From: Pseudoclavibacter triregionum
GTDB taxonomy: Bacteria > Actinomycetota > Actinomycetes > Actinomycetales > Microbacteriaceae
DNA: 64,000 nucleotides
Reading direction: 5' to 3'
NCBI GenBank assembly: GCA_910822395.1
Contig: OU365335.1
Location: 620,001-684,000, forward strand
Shown here: positions 8,151-18,476 of the stretch, piece after piece
How positions within the stretch are numbered: position 1 is the first letter of the stretch
Layout: each line of letters opens with the position of its first letter
Made by a program: the position numbers and the translations under genes
The notes under the pieces: model-generated
The model's database searches: none
What the model was told of the DNA's origin: nothing
Seen by the model: the letters and a program-made list of their open reading frames with translations, nothing else

Positions 8151-10319
8151 TCAGGCGAGGCCGGGGATGGCGCTCACGACGAGGTCGATGAGCTTGATGC
8201 CGAGGAACGGGGCGATGAGGCCGCCGAGCCCGTAGATGAGGAGGTTGCGCGTGAGGAGGCCGTCCGCCGACATCGGGCGGTACCGCACCCCTCGGAGCGC
8301 GAGCGGGATGAGCGCGATGATGACGAGCGCGTTGAAGATGACGGCCGAGAGGATCGCCGACTCGGGGCTCGCGAGGCCCATGACGTTGAGCGCCTTCAGG
8401 CCCGGGAACGCCGCCATGAACATCGCGGGGATGATCGCGAAGTACTTCGCCACGTCGTTCGCGATCGAGAAGGTCGTGAGCGCGCCGCGCGTGATGAGCA
8501 GCTGCTTGCCGATCTCGACGATCTCGATGAGCTTCGTGGGGTCGGAGTCGAGGTCGACCATGTTGCCGGCCTCCTTCGCGGCGGAGGTGCCGGTGTTCAT
8601 CGCGACGCCGACGTCGGCCTGAGCGAGCGCGGGGGCGTCGTTCGTGCCGTCGCCGGTCATCGCGACGAGGCGCCCGCCCTCCTGCTCGCGGCGGATGAGC
8701 GCGAGCTTGTCCTCCGGGGCGGCCTCGGCGAGGAAGTCGTCGACGCCGGCCTCGGCCGCGATCGCCTTCGCGGTGAGCGGGTTGTCGCCCGTGATCATGA
8801 CGGTGCGGATGCCCATGGCCCGCAGCTGCGCGAAGCGCTCGGCCATCCCGGCCTTCACGATGTCCTTGAGGTGGACGACGCCGAGCACGCGGCGGCCGGC
8901 CGGCGTCTCCTCGGCGACGACGAGCGCGGTGCCGCCGTCGTTCGAGACGCCGTCGACGAGCGGGCGGGTCTCGTCGGGCACGGGGGCCCCGGAGGACTCG
9001 ACCCATTTCATGATCTCGCTCGCGGCGCCCTTCACGACCGTCCGGCCGTCGGGCAGCTCGACGCCCGACATGCGCGTCTGGGCGGTGAAGGGGATGAACG
9101 TCGCGCCCTTCGTCGCGGCCGAATCGAGCTCGGCGAGGCCGTAGGTCGTCTGCGCGAGGGTGACGATCGAGCGGCCTTCGGGCGTCTCGTCGGCGATCGA
9201 GGAGAGCTGCGCGGCCGCCGCGAGCTCGTCGACGCCGGCGCCGCCGACCGGGAGCACCTCGACGGCCTGGCGGTCGCCGTAGGTGATCGTGCCGGTCTTG
9301 TCGAGCAGGAGCGTCGACACGTCGCCGGCGGCCTCGACGGCGCGGCCGGACATCGCGAGGACGTTCCGCTGCACGAGGCGGTCCATGCCCGCGATGCCGA
9401 TCGCGGAGAGGAGCGCGCCGATCGTCGTCGGGATGAGGCAGACGAGGAGGGCCGTGAGGACGGTCATCGACTGCTCGGCGCCCGAGTAGACGGCCATCGG
9501 CTGGAGGGTGAGCACGACGAGCACGAAGATGATCGAGAGCACGGCGAGGAGGATGCTCAGCGCGATCTCGTTCGGCGTCTTCGCGCGGGAGGCGCCCTCG
9601 ACGAGGCCGATCATGCGGTCGAGGAAGGTCGCGCCGGGCTTCGAGGTGATCTTCACGACGATCCGGTCGGAGAGCACCCGGGTGCCGCCGGTGACGGCGC
9701 AGCGGTCGCCGCCGGCCTCGCGGATCACAGGGGCCGACTCGCCCGTGACCGCCGACTCGTCGACGCTCGCGGCGCCTTCGACGACGTCGCCGTCGCCCGG
9801 GATGGCCTCGCCCGCGCTCACCTCGACGAGGTCGCCGGGCGAGAGCTCGGAGGCGGCGACCTCGCGGGTCTCGCCGTCCGGGCCGAGCAGGCGCGCGGTC
9901 GTCGCGACGCGGGCCGAGCGCAGCGAGTCGGCCTGCGCCTTGCCGCGGCCCTCGGCGACGGCCTCGGCGAGGTTCGCGAAGAGGACGGTGAGCCAGAGCC
10001 AGATCGAGATCGCGACCGCGAACCAGCTCGGGTGGAGGATCGCGAGGACGAGCGTGAGGAGCGCGCCGACCTCGACGATGAACATGACGGGGGTGTGGAA
10101 CATCGTGCGCGGGTCGAGCTTGCGCAGGGCGAGCGGGAGGGCGGCGAGCAGCTGGCGCGGGCCGAAGGCCTGGGCCGAGCGGCGCTTGGAGCCTCCGCGG
10201 CGGCGGCCGCCGCGGCCGGCGGGCTCGGGGCGCTCGCGTCCGGACGCCTGGACGGCGTCCTCGACGAGGCCGCGGGGCGCGTCGCCGCGAGGGGCGCGCG
10301 CGTCGTCGATGTAGGTCAT
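8151..10319 (-). CDS. kdpB: K+-transporting P-type ATPase catalytic subunit KdpB
   Basis: This 722-residue P-type ATPase (P1A) carries the phosphorylation motif DKTGT (Asp near 340), the TGES dephosphorylation motif ([11 protein letters not shown]) and the hinge [18 protein letters not shown]. It hydrolyses ATP to drive K+ through KdpA. An N-terminal extension of about 60 residues is basic and low-complexity ([13 protein letters not shown]) before the conserved [13 protein letters not shown]. The ATG at 10319 overlaps the kdpA stop by four bases; longer in-frame extensions run inside kdpA and are not genuine. Operon position is kdpF-A-B-C-D-E, as usual. Confidence 0.96.
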   Translation of the reverse strand: MTYIDDARAPRGDAPRGLVEDAVQASGRERPEPAGRGGRRRGGSKRRSAQAFGPRQLLAALPLALRKLDPRTMFHTPVMFIVEVGALLTLVLAILHPSWFAVAISIWLWLTVLFANLAEAVAEGRGKAQADSLRSARVATTARLLGPDGETREVAASELSPGDLVEVSAGEAIPGDGDVVEGAASVDESAVTGESAPVIREAGGDRCAVTGGTRVLSDRIVVKITSKPGATFLDRMIGLVEGASRAKTPNEIALSILLAVLSIIFVLVVLTLQPMAVYSGAEQSMTVLTALLVCLIPTTIGALLSAIGIAGMDRLVQRNVLAMSGRAVEAAGDVSTLLLDKTGTITYGDRQAVEVLPVGGAGVDELAAAAQLSSIADETPEGRSIVTLAQTTYGLAELDSAATKGATFIPFTAQTRMSGVELPDGRTVVKGAASEIMKWVESSGAPVPDETRPLVDGVSNDGGTALVVAEETPAGRRVLGVVHLKDIVKAGMAERFAQLRAMGIRTVMITGDNPLTAKAIAAEAGVDDFLAEAAPEDKLALIRREQEGGRLVAMTGDGTNDAPALAQADVGVAMNTGTSAAKEAGNMVDLDSDPTKLIEIVEIGKQLLITRGALTTFSIANDVAKYFAIIPAMFMAAFPGLKALNVMGLASPESAILSAVIFNALVIIALIPLALRGVRYRPMSADGLLTRNLLIYGLGGLIAPFLGIKLIDLVVSAIPGLA

Positions 10320-11956
10320 GAGAGGGCCTCCGCGATGGGACCGAGAGCGAGAGCGGGAAGGAAGGTGAGCGCGCTCACGAGCAGCGCCACGCCGACCATG
10401 AGGCCGGAGAAGAGGGGCGTGTGCGTGGGCAGCGTGCCGGCGGTGGCGGGCATCCGCCCCTGCTCGGCGAAGGAGCCGGCGAGCGCGAGCGCCGCGGCGA
10501 TGGGCACGAAGCGGCCGAAGAGCATGGCCAGGGCGATCCCGACGTTGTAGAACATCGTGTTCGCGTTCAGGCCCGCGAAGGCCGAGCCGTTGTTGTTCGA
10601 GCCGGACGTGAAGGCGTAGAGCACCTCGGTGAGGCCGTGCGGGCCGGGGTTGAGGATCGACTCGCGCGCCTCCGGGATCGCGAGCGCGATGCCCGTGCCG
10701 AGGAGGACGAGCGCCGGCATCGTGAGGAGGTAGATCGCGGCGAGCTTGATCTGCCGCGGGCCGATCTTCTTGCCGAGGTACTCGGGCGTGCGGCCGACCA
10801 TGAGTCCGGCGATGAACACCGCGAGGATCGCCACGATGAGCATGCCGTAGAGGCCCGTGCCGACGCCGCCGGGCGAGATCTCGCCGAGCAGCATGTTGAG
10901 GTCGAGGAGGCCGCCGCCGAGGGGCGAGTAGCTCGAGTGGAAGGAATCGACGGCGCCGGTGGAGGTCATCGTCGTCGTCGTGCCGAAGAAGGCCGAGGCG
11001 ATGACGCCGAGCCGGGACTCGCGGCCCTCGAGGTTGAGCGGGTTCGCGAGCTCGCACCAGATGAGCAGGCCCAGGGACGTGAGGTAGAGCGCCGACATGG
11101 CGCCGAGCACGGCCATCCCCTGCCGGCGGTCGCCGACCATCGTGCCGAAGGTGCGCGGCAGGGCGGTCGGGATGAGCAGGACGAGGAAGATCTGGACGAG
11201 GTTCGTCCACGCGGTCGGGTTCTCGAAGGGGTGCGCGGAGTTCGCGTTGAAGAAGCCGCCGCCGTTCGTGCCGAGCACCTTGATGACCTCCTGGCTCGCG
11301 ACGGGGCCGACCGGGATGGTCTGGCTGCCGCCCGCGAGGGTCGTGACGGTCGTCGGGTCGGCGAAGGTCTGCGGGGCGCCGCCGATGAGGAGGACGATCG
11401 CGAAGACCGCCGCGATCGGGAGGAGCACGCGCAGGCTCGCGCGGACGAGGTCGACCCAGAAGCTGCCGATGCGGTCGGTGCGCTGGCGCGAGAGGCCGCG
11501 GATGAGCGCGACGGCGACAGCGATGCCGACGGCCGCCGAGACGAAGTTCTGCACGGCGAGGCCCGCCATCTGCACGAGGTGACCCATCGTCGTCTCGCCG
11601 CCGTAGGACTGCCAGTTCGTGTTCGTCGTGAACGAGACGGCGGTGTTCCAGGCCTGGTCGGGCTCGACGGGGGCGTTGCCGAGCGAGAGCGGCAGCCACT
11701 GCTGCACGCGCTGGAGCGTGTAGAGCAGGAGGACGGAGCAGAGGGAGAAGGCGAGCAGGGCGCGGAGGTAGCCGCGCCAGCCCTGCTCGGCGTCCGGGTC
11801 GATGCCGCAGACGCGGTAGATCGCGCGCTCGGGGGCGAGGTGGCGCTCACTCGAGAAGGTGCGGGCCATGTAGTCGCCGAGGGGGACGTGGCAGGCCGCG
11901 AGGGCGGCGAGCACGAGGAGGATCTGCAGGATGCCTGCGAGGACGGGGTCGATCAC
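10316..11956 (-). CDS. kdpA: K+-transporting ATPase K+-binding subunit KdpA
   Basis: A 546-residue membrane subunit of the KdpFABC pump has about ten transmembrane helices. It contains the conserved pore segments, for example [20 protein letters not shown] (about 225-245) and [17 protein letters not shown] (about 445-462). KdpA is related to the SKT channel superfamily and selects K+ for KdpB. The start is GTG at 11956, giving [19 protein letters not shown]. The start overlaps the kdpF stop by four bases (GTGA) and the kdpA stop overlaps kdpB, so the genes are translationally coupled. Confidence 0.96.
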   Translation of the reverse strand: MIDPVLAGILQILLVLAALAACHVPLGDYMARTFSSERHLAPERAIYRVCGIDPDAEQGWRGYLRALLAFSLCSVLLLYTLQRVQQWLPLSLGNAPVEPDQAWNTAVSFTTNTNWQSYGGETTMGHLVQMAGLAVQNFVSAAVGIAVAVALIRGLSRQRTDRIGSFWVDLVRASLRVLLPIAAVFAIVLLIGGAPQTFADPTTVTTLAGGSQTIPVGPVASQEVIKVLGTNGGGFFNANSAHPFENPTAWTNLVQIFLVLLIPTALPRTFGTMVGDRRQGMAVLGAMSALYLTSLGLLIWCELANPLNLEGRESRLGVIASAFFGTTTTMTSTGAVDSFHSSYSPLGGGLLDLNMLLGEISPGGVGTGLYGMLIVAILAVFIAGLMVGRTPEYLGKKIGPRQIKLAAIYLLTMPALVLLGTGIALAIPEARESILNPGPHGLTEVLYAFTSGSNNNGSAFAGLNANTMFYNVGIALAMLFGRFVPIAAALALAGSFAEQGRMPATAGTLPTHTPLFSGLMVGVALLVSALTFLPALALGPIAEALS

Positions 11957-12045
11957 GAGAACCGCTCCGGGTCGATGAGGGCCGCGAGGAGGTAGCCGAG
12001 CGCGGCGAGGCAGAGGATGAGGCCGATGGCCGGCTCGACGCTCAC
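11953..12045 (-). CDS. kdpF: K+-transporting ATPase small subunit KdpF
   Basis: The 30-residue peptide (start GTG) is a single transmembrane helix, [20 protein letters not shown], ending in the family-typical IDPERF. KdpF stabilises the KdpABC complex in the membrane. Its stop overlaps the kdpA start, and its own start overlaps the stop of a preceding 27-residue peptide by four bases. Size, sequence and position directly before kdpA make the call reliable although the gene is very short. Confidence 0.9.
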   Translation of the reverse strand: MSVEPAIGLILCLAALGYLLAALIDPERFS

Positions 12046-12125
12046 AGCCGCTCGACCCCCTCGCCGAGGAGGGCGACGAGGCCGAAGCAGGCGACGGTGA
12101 GCGCGACGAAGACGAGGTCGAGCAC
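12042..12125 (-). CDS. Small single-helix membrane peptide preceding kdpF
   Basis: A 27-residue open frame with a GTG start encodes one hydrophobic helix ([19 protein letters not shown]) and ends GEGVERL. It overlaps kdpF by four bases, which is the same coupling used throughout the operon. Similar peptides ending in GVERL precede kdpF in other actinobacteria as far as I recall, but I know of no assigned function. It may be an additional Kdp complex subunit or a leader that couples translation. No clear ribosome site is seen, so the start could lie elsewhere. Confidence 0.65.
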   Translation of the reverse strand: MLDLVFVALTVACFGLVALLGEGVERL

Positions 12126-12177
12126 GGGAGTCCGCTTTCGTGGTGGTGGTGCGGGGCGGCGGGCGGCTGGGCCGGGC

Positions 12178-12215
12178 GGATCGCGTGGATCGTGGATCGT
12201 GGATCGTGGGTCGTG
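12178..12215. repeat. GGATCGT short tandem repeat in kdp leader
   Basis: About five consecutive 7-base units of GGATCGT or close variants occur in the presumed untranslated leader of the kdp operon. No function can be assigned; repeated GATC and TCG may be incidental. Confidence 0.6.
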
Positions 12216-12293
12216 GCTCGGGGCCGGGCGCCGGCCGCGCGGGCTGCGCGGCGAGATCACTGTGCGCCCGGCGGCGGGGCCGGATGGCCGATC

Positions 12294-12344
12294 TTGACGC
12301 GCTCTTGACGCGCGGGCCCCGACTCTTGACGCGCCCTTGACGCG
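12294..12344. promoter_or_regulatory. Four TTGACGCG direct repeats, probable KdpE boxes
   Basis: TTGACGCG begins at 12294, 12305, 12326 and 12337, giving spacings of 11, 21 and 11 bp. Two pairs of direct repeats one helical turn apart are the typical target of OmpR/PhoB-family regulators. They lie about 170-220 bp upstream of the first kdp peptide, whose operon encodes the OmpR-type regulator KdpE. Assignment to KdpE is inference. Confidence 0.65.
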
Positions 12345-12355
12345 GGGGGCGTGCA

Positions 12356-12394
12356 GGTGGTTGAGGAGGCGCGAAGCGCCGTCTCGACACCACC
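12356..12394. repeat. Family-A intergenic hairpin, copy 2
   Basis: GGTGGTTGAGGAGGCGCG...GCGCCGTCTCGACACCACC folds into an imperfect hairpin with a GAA loop. Here it lies between divergent transcription units rather than at an operon end, so a terminator role is not obvious for this copy. Confidence 0.75.
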
Positions 12395-12500
12395 GCCCCA
12401 CGCCATCCAGATCAGACGCCCGACCTGCCCCCGCGCCCGGACGCCTCGCAATGGGGAGCACTCCCCATGCCCGAGCCGGGCGGCGCCGCGGCCCCGTGGG

Positions 12501-12506
12501 TAGCGT
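12501..12506 (+). promoter_or_regulatory. Probable -10 (TAGCGT) of the GT-C-like gene
   Basis: TAGCGT matches the actinobacterial TAnnnT pattern and lies about 58 bases before the GTG start. No convincing -35 is present. It is the only TA-containing hexamer of this kind in the region. Confidence 0.4.
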
Positions 12507-12563
12507 GGTCGCGGGCACCGGAGCGTCCGGCGATCCGGCGACGAGGCGGCGAGCGCCGCGGGG

Positions 12564-15524
12564 GTGGATGACATGGGCGAGGGGCAGGGCGAGGACGCCG
12601 CGCCGCGCGATGCCCTGAGCGAGCCCGACGTGGCCCGGTCCGGCTCATCCGCGGCGGAGGCCACCGCCCGCGCCCTCGACAGCGCCGAGACCTACGGCGG
12701 CCGCCGCCGCTCGCGCGCGACGCTGCACCGCACCGGCGAGCTCTCGCGCCGCGATGCGCCGCTCGCGCCGCACGTCGAGGAAGCCGTGCGCTACGACCCG
12801 AAGACGGGGCAGATCGAGCTGCCGGGCGCGGCCGCCGGCGCCGCGGCGCCCGGCGCCTCCTCGGCGAGCGCCGGGTCGCGACCGGAGGTGTCCCCCGACT
12901 CGGCGGGCGGCCAGCCGATGACGCGTCGCGAGGCGAAGCGGCGCTGGCGCGTCGACGTCGAGGTCGACACGACCCCGCGCGAGGAGGTCGAGGCGCTCGC
13001 GAAGGCCGTGCGGGAGGGTCGGGCCGCTGACGACGACGGTGCGGCAGCGTCCGCCGCCGACATGGGCGCCCCTCCGCATCCGCCGGCGCCGCCGTCGTCT
13101 CAGGCCGACGCCGCGCCCACGCCCATCGACCCAGCCCCGGACGCCGCGCGCGACCGCGATCCCGAGCGCTCGCCGTGGCGCGAGCGGCGCGGCACCCGGA
13201 TCCCGGGCGGCGCCGCGCTGCCCATGCCGTCCATGCAGACGGCGCGCGCGCCGATGCCCGCCGCGCCCGTGGCGGCTGCACCGGGTCCGACCCCGCCTGT
13301 GCCGGCCGCACCGGCGCCGACCGCCACCATGCCCAGCGCGCCGGCACAGTCCGAGGCCGCGCCCGCGAGCGCCGCGCTCCCGGCCGTGTGGCCGCCCCGC
13401 GAGGACCGCGCGGCGACGACAGCCGCCACGCAGCGATCCACCAGCGCGATCGCCCCTGCCGCGGGGTCCGCCGCGCCCTCCCCCGCCCCGCGCGCGACAA
13501 CGCTCCTCGAGCGCCCGCCAGCCTCCGACGGCGCGCTCCGCCTCGACACCGGCGCGATCCCCGTGGCGCCGGCCTCGGACGACCTCGCCCCCACCTCCTC
13601 CGCCACGATCGCCGAGCCGCACCCCGCTCGCCCCGACCCCTACGTGAGCCGCCGCACCACCGCCGGCGGCGCGGCCCAGCAGCCGTCAGCGTCGGCCTCC
13701 ACGACCACGGCCCCCGATGCCTCCGCGAGCGCCGCCGCCACCGCCGCCACCGCCGCCCCCGGCGCCCCCGCTCGCACGCGCCCCGCCGACGCCTTCCGCG
13801 CCGCCATCGCCTCGCCCGCGACGCTCGTCGGCCTCGCCGCCTTGCTCGTCACCGCCCTCGGCAGCTGGCGCCCGAGCCTCTGGTACGGCGAGGCCGCCGT
13901 GCTCTCGGGCGCGCGCCGCGGCTTCGGAGAGATGCTCGCGATGCTCGTCCAGGGACCGCCCTCGCACGCCCTCGCGACCGCCTGCACCTGGGTGTGGTCG
14001 CGCATCGCCGGCGAATCCGAGCTGCTCCTGCGCCTGCCCTCCGCCGTCGCGGTCGGCCTCGCCGCGGCGGGCGTCGTCGTGCTCGGCATGAAGGGCGCGA
14101 ACGCGCGCGCGGGCGTGCTCGCCGGCATCCTCTTCGCCGTCATGCCACGCATCACCGGCATCGGCATGGACCTCGAGGGCTTCGCCTGGTCGATCGCGCT
14201 CGCGGTCTGGAGCACGGTCGCGCTCCTCTGGGCCGTCGCCTCGACCGCGCGCGATCCGATCGTCGGGCTCGATATGCCCCGCCGCCTCATGCCGCCCGCC
14301 CTGCGCCGCTCGCGGGCCGCCGCCGGCCGCCGCCTCGCCGGCCGCTGGGCCGTCTGCCTCGGCCTCGCCGTCCTCGCCGCCTACGCGTTCCCGACGGGCG
14401 GGCTCGTGCTGCTCGTCCACCCGACCGCACTCGTGCTCGCCGGCGCCCGCCGCGGGGCGCTCCGCGAGTGGGCGCTCGCCGCGATCCCCGCCGCCCTGCT
14501 CCTCGCGCCGCTCGTCGTCGGCATCGCGCTCGCCGGCGGCCTCGACTTCCGCGCCGAGTTCGCGGGCGGCCCGGCCTGGCAGCAGACGCTCGGCGTCATC
14601 GCGCCGGGTGCGTGGGGCTGGCTCTTCGTCTTCCCGCTCGTGGTCGCCACGGTGCGCGGGCTCCTGCGCATCCGCTCGATCATCGACCGCTTCGGGACGA
14701 CGATGCTCGAGCTCTCGCTCGCGTGGATCGTCCTCCCCACGCTCGCCCTGCTCCTCCTGCACGCAGCGGCTCGGCTGCCGCTGCACCCCGACTACTTCGC
14801 GATCATCGCGCCGGGCGTCGCGCTCTTCGCCGGCTACGGGCTTGCGACGGGACCGCGCGCGACCGCCGTCATCGCGATCGTGCTCGCGTGCCTCTGCGCG
14901 CTCCCCTCCTATTCGCTCCAGCGCATCCCGCCGGGCATGTACGGCGCGGACGGCCGCGACGCCGCCGCCTACGTCTCCGCCCGGGCGCTCCCCGGCGAGG
15001 GCCTCCTCCTCGACGGCGCCGACCCGCTGACACATCCGCGCCAGCTGCTCGCCGCCTACCCCTCGGCCTTCGAGGGGCTCGTCGACATCGGGATCGCCGA
15101 GTCGGCGGCGTCCTCCGCGAGCCTCTGGGACGCCTCGGTCTCCGGCGGCGTCGCGGGCATGCGCCTCGACGGCATCGACCGGCTCTGGGCGATCCGCCCG
15201 TCGACGGATCCCCTGCGCACCGACGACCCGGAGCTCGAGACGATGCGCTCGGCCGGCTTCGCGGTCGTCTCGACGGCCGAGTTCCGCACGCAGATCGTCT
15301 ACGAGCTCGTGCGCACGGACGCCTTCGGCCTCGAGCCCGACGGATCCCCGCCCGCCGGCCCGGAGCTCCCCCCGGTGCCGACGGCCCCGCCGACGACGTA
15401 CCCGGAGCCGAACACGCCGGTCGCGACGGTGCCGACGACGATCGGGCCGGATGGCATCCCGACGGCGATCCCCTCGCCGACGCCGACCGTCGACCCGCTC
15501 GCCCACACGACGCCGACGCCGTAG
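12564..15524 (+). CDS. Large integral membrane protein, GT-C glycosyltransferase-like, with disordered N-terminus
   Basis: The first 410 or so of 986 residues are Ala/Pro-rich low complexity with no predicted fold. A membrane domain with about ten helices follows (about 415-800). Its first extracytoplasmic loop holds [19 protein letters not shown], resembling the acidic loop of GT-C mannosyltransferases (Arnt/PMT-like), and a later loop has [13 protein letters not shown] soluble domain and a Pro/Thr-rich tail ending in [14 protein letters not shown] complete it. It may transfer a lipid-linked sugar to a cell-envelope acceptor; donor and acceptor are unknown. The start is GTG at 12564; ATG at 12573 is an alternative. 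The N-terminal region has codon bias like real coding sequence in this genome. The GT-C call is moderate; 'large membrane protein' is firm. Confidence 0.7.
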   Translation: MDDMGEGQGEDAAPRDALSEPDVARSGSSAAEATARALDSAETYGGRRRSRATLHRTGELSRRDAPLAPHVEEAVRYDPKTGQIELPGAAAGAAAPGASSASAGSRPEVSPDSAGGQPMTRREAKRRWRVDVEVDTTPREEVEALAKAVREGRAADDDGAAASAADMGAPPHPPAPPSSQADAAPTPIDPAPDAARDRDPERSPWRERRGTRIPGGAALPMPSMQTARAPMPAAPVAAAPGPTPPVPAAPAPTATMPSAPAQSEAAPASAALPAVWPPREDRAATTAATQRSTSAIAPAAGSAAPSPAPRATTLLERPPASDGALRLDTGAIPVAPASDDLAPTSSATIAEPHPARPDPYVSRRTTAGGAAQQPSASASTTTAPDASASAAATAATAAPGAPARTRPADAFRAAIASPATLVGLAALLVTALGSWRPSLWYGEAAVLSGARRGFGEMLAMLVQGPPSHALATACTWVWSRIAGESELLLRLPSAVAVGLAAAGVVVLGMKGANARAGVLAGILFAVMPRITGIGMDLEGFAWSIALAVWSTVALLWAVASTARDPIVGLDMPRRLMPPALRRSRAAAGRRLAGRWAVCLGLAVLAAYAFPTGGLVLLVHPTALVLAGARRGALREWALAAIPAALLLAPLVVGIALAGGLDFRAEFAGGPAWQQTLGVIAPGAWGWLFVFPLVVATVRGLLRIRSIIDRFGTTMLELSLAWIVLPTLALLLLHAAARLPLHPDYFAIIAPGVALFAGYGLATGPRATAVIAIVLACLCALPSYSLQRIPPGMYGADGRDAAAYVSARALPGEGLLLDGADPLTHPRQLLAAYPSAFEGLVDIGIAESAASSASLWDASVSGGVAGMRLDGIDRLWAIRPSTDPLRTDDPELETMRSAGFAVVSTAEFRTQIVYELVRTDAFGLEPDGSPPAGPELPPVPTAPPTTYPEPNTPVATVPTTIGPDGIPTAIPSPTPTVDPLAHTTPTP

Positions 15525-15569
15525 GGGCGGGGCCGCGGGGCGCGGCGGGCGCCCGAGGCGCCGGCCCTG

Positions 15570-15999
15570 TTCCGCTGGCCGATCGTTCTTCCGCTGGCCG
15601 ATCGCCCTTCCGCTGGCCGATCGCCCTTCCGCTGGCCGATCGCCCTTCCGCTGGCCGATCGCTCTACCGCTGGCCGTTCGCTCGCCCACTGCCGCAACCG
15701 CTGGCCGATCACTCTTCCGCTGGCCGTTCGCTCGCCCACTGGCGCAACCGCTGGCCGATCACTCTTCCGCCGGCCGTTCGCTCGCCCACTGCCGCAACCG
15801 CTGGCCGATCACTCTTCCGCTGGCGAATCTCCGCCAGCCCACGAGCGATTCGCCAGCCGCTGGCCGTTCGCTCGGCGCTTTCACCTGCCGCTGGCCGATC
15901 GCCCATCCGCTGGCGGATCGCTCGCCCCCACGCCGTTCCGCTGGCCGATCGCTCATCCGCTGGCGGAGATTCGCCGGCGGATGAGCGATTCGCCAGCGG
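15570..15999. repeat. Family-E repeat array (CGCTGGCCGATCG), array 1
   Basis: About 17 units beginning CCGCTGGCC fill this stretch. The first five are 19 bases each (TTCCGCTGGCCGATCGCCC-like). The middle consists of three 50-base blocks, each a 31-base unit plus a 19-base unit. The end is a large inverted repeat (15938-15965 with 15972-15999, 25 of 28 pairs). It lies between the membrane protein gene and recQ, both rightward. A second, mainly inverted array lies at 19231-19499. There are no unique spacers. Confidence 0.85.
15938..15999. terminator. Inverted repeat closing array 1
   Basis: Arms 15938-15965 and 15972-15999 pair at 25 of 28 positions around a six-base loop. As RNA this would be a very stable hairpin downstream of the GT-C-like gene and could stop read-through into recQ. 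No T-run follows. Confidence 0.5.
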
Positions 16000-16037
16000 G
16001 AAATTGAGACGGCGGCCGGCACCGGCGGCTCCCCCGC

Positions 16038-16076
16038 CGGGCGCACCGGGCGCACCGGGCGCACCGGGCGCACCGG
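16038..16076. repeat. 9-bp tandem repeat GGGCGCACC
   Basis: Four near-perfect copies of the 9-base unit sit between the family-E array and the recQ promoter. The unit could be read as Gly-Ala-Pro codons, but it lies outside any supported gene here. Confidence 0.8.
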
Positions 16077-16138
16077 ATCGCCGTCCACAGGGGCGTCTCG
16101 CGGCGGCCGCCCCCAGGCGTCCGGCCGCTCCCGACGGG

Positions 16139-16161
16139 ATGTCCGAGGCGCGCCCTATCGT
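16139..16161 (+). promoter_or_regulatory. PafBC / RecA-NDp-type promoter motif before recQ
   Basis: ATGTCCGAG, eight bases, then TATCGT follows the RecA-NDp layout (TTGTCRGTG-N8-TAnnnT) known for PafBC-dependent DNA-damage genes in mycobacteria. Six of nine box bases match and the spacing is exact. The -10 is seven bases from the recQ ATG, suggesting a leaderless mRNA. The same 17-base block with the same spacing precedes the YqhA-like gene at 30309-30335. Confidence 0.5.
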
Positions 16162-16168
16162 GGTCGCC

Positions 16169-18397
16169 ATGAGCCCTCGCGAGCCCTTCGACGACTTCGG
16201 CGCGCCCCCTCCCGACCCCATGTGGGACGAGGTCGCGCCGCCGGAGGACCCGTTCGACGGCTGGGCCCCGCCGCCCGAGGACCTCGCCGAGGCCGCCTCC
16301 GCCGCGTGGGCCGGCGGCGCCGCTCCCGATGGCGGCTCCCCCGGCTCCGAGCGCCCCCGCGCCTCCGCGGGCTGGTCGCGCGCGGCGACTCCCCGCTCCG
16401 CGGCCCCGCATGCATCCGGCCCCGCCGCGAGCGCCACGGCCGCCTGGGCCGCCGACGCCGCGATGGGCGAGGCGTCGAGTGATCCCGAGCATCGCGTCGT
16501 CGGCACGGCCGCCGACGGCCCGCCCACCCTCGGCCCCGAGCAGGCGCTCGAGGTGCTGCGCCGCGTCTTCGGCTACGAGGCGTTTCGCGGCGAGCAGGCC
16601 GAGATCATCGACCACGTCTCCCGCGGCGGCGACGCCCTCGTGCTCATGCCCACGGGCGGCGGCAAGTCGCTCTGCTACCAGATCCCCTCGCTCATCCGCC
16701 AGGGCACCGGGATCGTCATCTCCCCGCTCATCGCCCTCATGCAGGACCAGGTCCAGGCACTCGAGCAGCTCGGCGTCCGCGCCGCCTTCCTCAACTCGTC
16801 GCAGTCGGCCGAGGAGCGCCGCGAGGTGGAGCGGCGGCTCCTCGCCGGCGAGCTCGACCTCTGCTACCTCGCGCCCGAGCGCCTGCCCGTCGCCGCGGCC
16901 CTCCTCGACCGCGCGCCGATCTCGCTCTTCGCCATCGACGAGGCGCACTGCGTCGCCCAGTGGGGCCACGACTTCCGGCCCGATTACCTCAACCTCTCCG
17001 GCCTCGCCGAGCGCTGGTCGCACGTCCCCCGCATCGCGCTCACGGCGACCGCGACGGTCGAGACGCGCGACGAGATCGTGCAGAACCTCGCGCTCTCCGA
17101 CGCGCGCGTGTTCGTCTCGAGCTTCGATCGCCCGAACATCGAGTACCGCATCGAGCCGAAGCAGGATGCCCGTCGCCGCGTGCTCGCGCTCATCCGCGAC
17201 GAGCACCCGGGCGAGGCCGGCATCATCTACTGCCTCTCGCGCGCTTCCGTCGAGAAGACGGCCGCCTGGCTCGTGAGCCAGGGCATCGACGCGCTGCCGT
17301 ACCACGCGGGCCTCGACCAGGGCACGCGCGCCCGCAACCAGTCGCGTTTCCTCCGCGAGGACGGCATCGTCATGTGCGCGACGATCGCCTTCGGCATGGG
17401 CATCGACAAGCCGGACGTCCGCTTCGTCGCCCACATGGACCTCCCGAAGTCGGTCGAGGGCTACTACCAGGAGACCGGCCGCGCGGGCCGCGACGGCCAG
17501 CCCTCGACGGCGCTGCTCTGCTACGGCCTCCAGGACGTCGTCCAGCAGCGCCGGATGATCGAGGACGGCGAGGGCGACGCGCAGCGCAAGCGCGCCCAGA
17601 CCCTCCACCTCGACGCGATGCTCGCGCTCTGCGAGACGATCACCTGCCGCCGTGTGCAGCTGCTGCGCTACTTCGGCCAGGAGTCGGAGCCCTGCGGCAA
17701 CTGCGACACCTGCAAGACCCCGCCGAAGTCGTGGGACGGCACGGTCCCCGCGCAGAAGCTCCTCTCGACGGTCGTCCGCCTCAAGCAGGAGCGGCGGCAG
17801 TCGTTCGGCGCGCTCGCCGTCATCGACATCCTGCTCGGGCGCGAGACGGATCGCACTCGGAAGTCGCGCCACGAGCAGCTCTCCACCTGGGGCATCGGCA
17901 CCGAGCTCGGCGAGCAGGAGTGGCGCGGCGTCGTGCGGCAGCTGCTCGCGCAGGACCTCCTCGCCGTGCGCGGCGAGTACGGCGTGCTCGAGGTGACGGA
18001 TGGCTCGCTCGAGGTGCTCGGCGGACGCCGCGAGGTGCGGTTCCGCGAGGAGCCGAAGCGCGCGGCCGGCGGGCGCGGGTCGGGCTCGGGCTCGGGATCC
18101 GGCTACGGCGGCTCGCGCGGCGGCGGCTCGGCGGCCAAGGCCGCGCTCGACGAGGCCGGCCAGGAGCTCTTCGAGTGCCTGCGCGCGTGGCGGACGACCG
18201 AGGCGAAGGCGCAGGCCGTCCCCGCCTACATCGTCTTCAACGACGCGACCCTCGCCGGGATCGCCGAAGCGCGGCCCTCCTCGATCGACGAGCTCTCCGG
18301 CGTCTCCGGCGTCGGCGCCGCCAAGCTCGAGCGCTACGGCGACGCCGTCCTCGCGGTCGTCGCCGGCGAGGAGCCCCCGGCGCCCGAAGAGGCGTAG
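16169..18397 (+). CDS. recQ: ATP-dependent DNA helicase RecQ
   Basis: The 742-residue helicase begins with a 125-residue acidic/Ala-rich extension, followed by the SF2 core. The zero motif region is [14 protein letters not shown], Walker A is MPTGGGKS (160-167), and the DEAH box is at 257-260 ([20 protein letters not shown]). Motif VI is [13 protein letters not shown]. The zinc-binding RQC part shows four cysteines (CRR...CGNCDTC), then comes a winged helix. A Gly/Ser linker ([15 protein letters not shown]) leads to a C-terminal HRDC domain ending about 20 residues before the stop. RecQ unwinds recombination intermediates and stalled forks in a 3'-5' direction. The ATG at 16169 is preceded by a PafBC-like promoter without a ribosome site, suggesting a leaderless transcript. 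Upstream frame extension through the repeat array is rejected. Confidence 0.96.
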   Translation: MSPREPFDDFGAPPPDPMWDEVAPPEDPFDGWAPPPEDLAEAASAAWAGGAAPDGGSPGSERPRASAGWSRAATPRSAAPHASGPAASATAAWAADAAMGEASSDPEHRVVGTAADGPPTLGPEQALEVLRRVFGYEAFRGEQAEIIDHVSRGGDALVLMPTGGGKSLCYQIPSLIRQGTGIVISPLIALMQDQVQALEQLGVRAAFLNSSQSAEERREVERRLLAGELDLCYLAPERLPVAAALLDRAPISLFAIDEAHCVAQWGHDFRPDYLNLSGLAERWSHVPRIALTATATVETRDEIVQNLALSDARVFVSSFDRPNIEYRIEPKQDARRRVLALIRDEHPGEAGIIYCLSRASVEKTAAWLVSQGIDALPYHAGLDQGTRARNQSRFLREDGIVMCATIAFGMGIDKPDVRFVAHMDLPKSVEGYYQETGRAGRDGQPSTALLCYGLQDVVQQRRMIEDGEGDAQRKRAQTLHLDAMLALCETITCRRVQLLRYFGQESEPCGNCDTCKTPPKSWDGTVPAQKLLSTVVRLKQERRQSFGALAVIDILLGRETDRTRKSRHEQLSTWGIGTELGEQEWRGVVRQLLAQDLLAVRGEYGVLEVTDGSLEVLGGRREVRFREEPKRAAGGRGSGSGSGSGYGGSRGGGSAAKAALDEAGQELFECLRAWRTTEAKAQAVPAYIVFNDATLAGIAEARPSSIDELSGVSGVGAAKLERYGDAVLAVVAGEEPPAPEEA

Positions 18398-18464
18398 GGA
18401 CCGGCAGCGCCGTGTCCGCCCCGCGCTTCGACGGATGCCCCTCGCCACCCGCATCGCCGCCAGC

Positions 18465-18470
18465 TAGGGT
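18465..18470 (+). promoter_or_regulatory. -10 element (TAGGGT), leaderless start of lipoprotein gene
   Basis: TAGGGT lies six bases before the ATG and there is no ribosome-binding site. This arrangement is typical of leaderless actinobacterial genes. Confidence 0.5.
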
Positions 18471-18476
18471 CGAACC

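Larger units (their letters stand above)
12126..12563. other. Divergent intergenic region, kdp operon / membrane protein
   Basis: This 438-base gap contains, left to right, a degenerate GGATCGT tandem repeat (about 12178-12215), four TTGACGCG direct repeats, a family-A hairpin and the probable -10 of the rightward gene. The kdp side (12126-12400) has no TA dinucleotide, so kdp has no standard TAnnnT -10 there and probably needs an activator. Confidence 0.6.

Noticed and set aside
12178-12215. Binding site for a sigma factor or regulator at the GGATCGT repeat
   Set aside because: Simple 7-base slippage repeat; no symmetry or known motif, so no regulatory claim is made.
15570-15999. CRISPR array
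   Set aside because: Units are directly tandem or in 31+19-base blocks without unique spacers, and no cas genes are nearby.
15570-16100. Frames through the family-E array (SAGRSLAH / ASERPAE type repeat proteins on both strands)
   Set aside because: The apparent repetitive proteins arise from the DNA repeat, lack start signals and change frame between units.
13175-18397. A 1740-codon frame joining the GT-C-like gene region to recQ
   Set aside because: Before 16169 it is an out-of-frame Arg/Pro-rich shadow and then crosses the repeat array; the RecQ protein starts at 16169.
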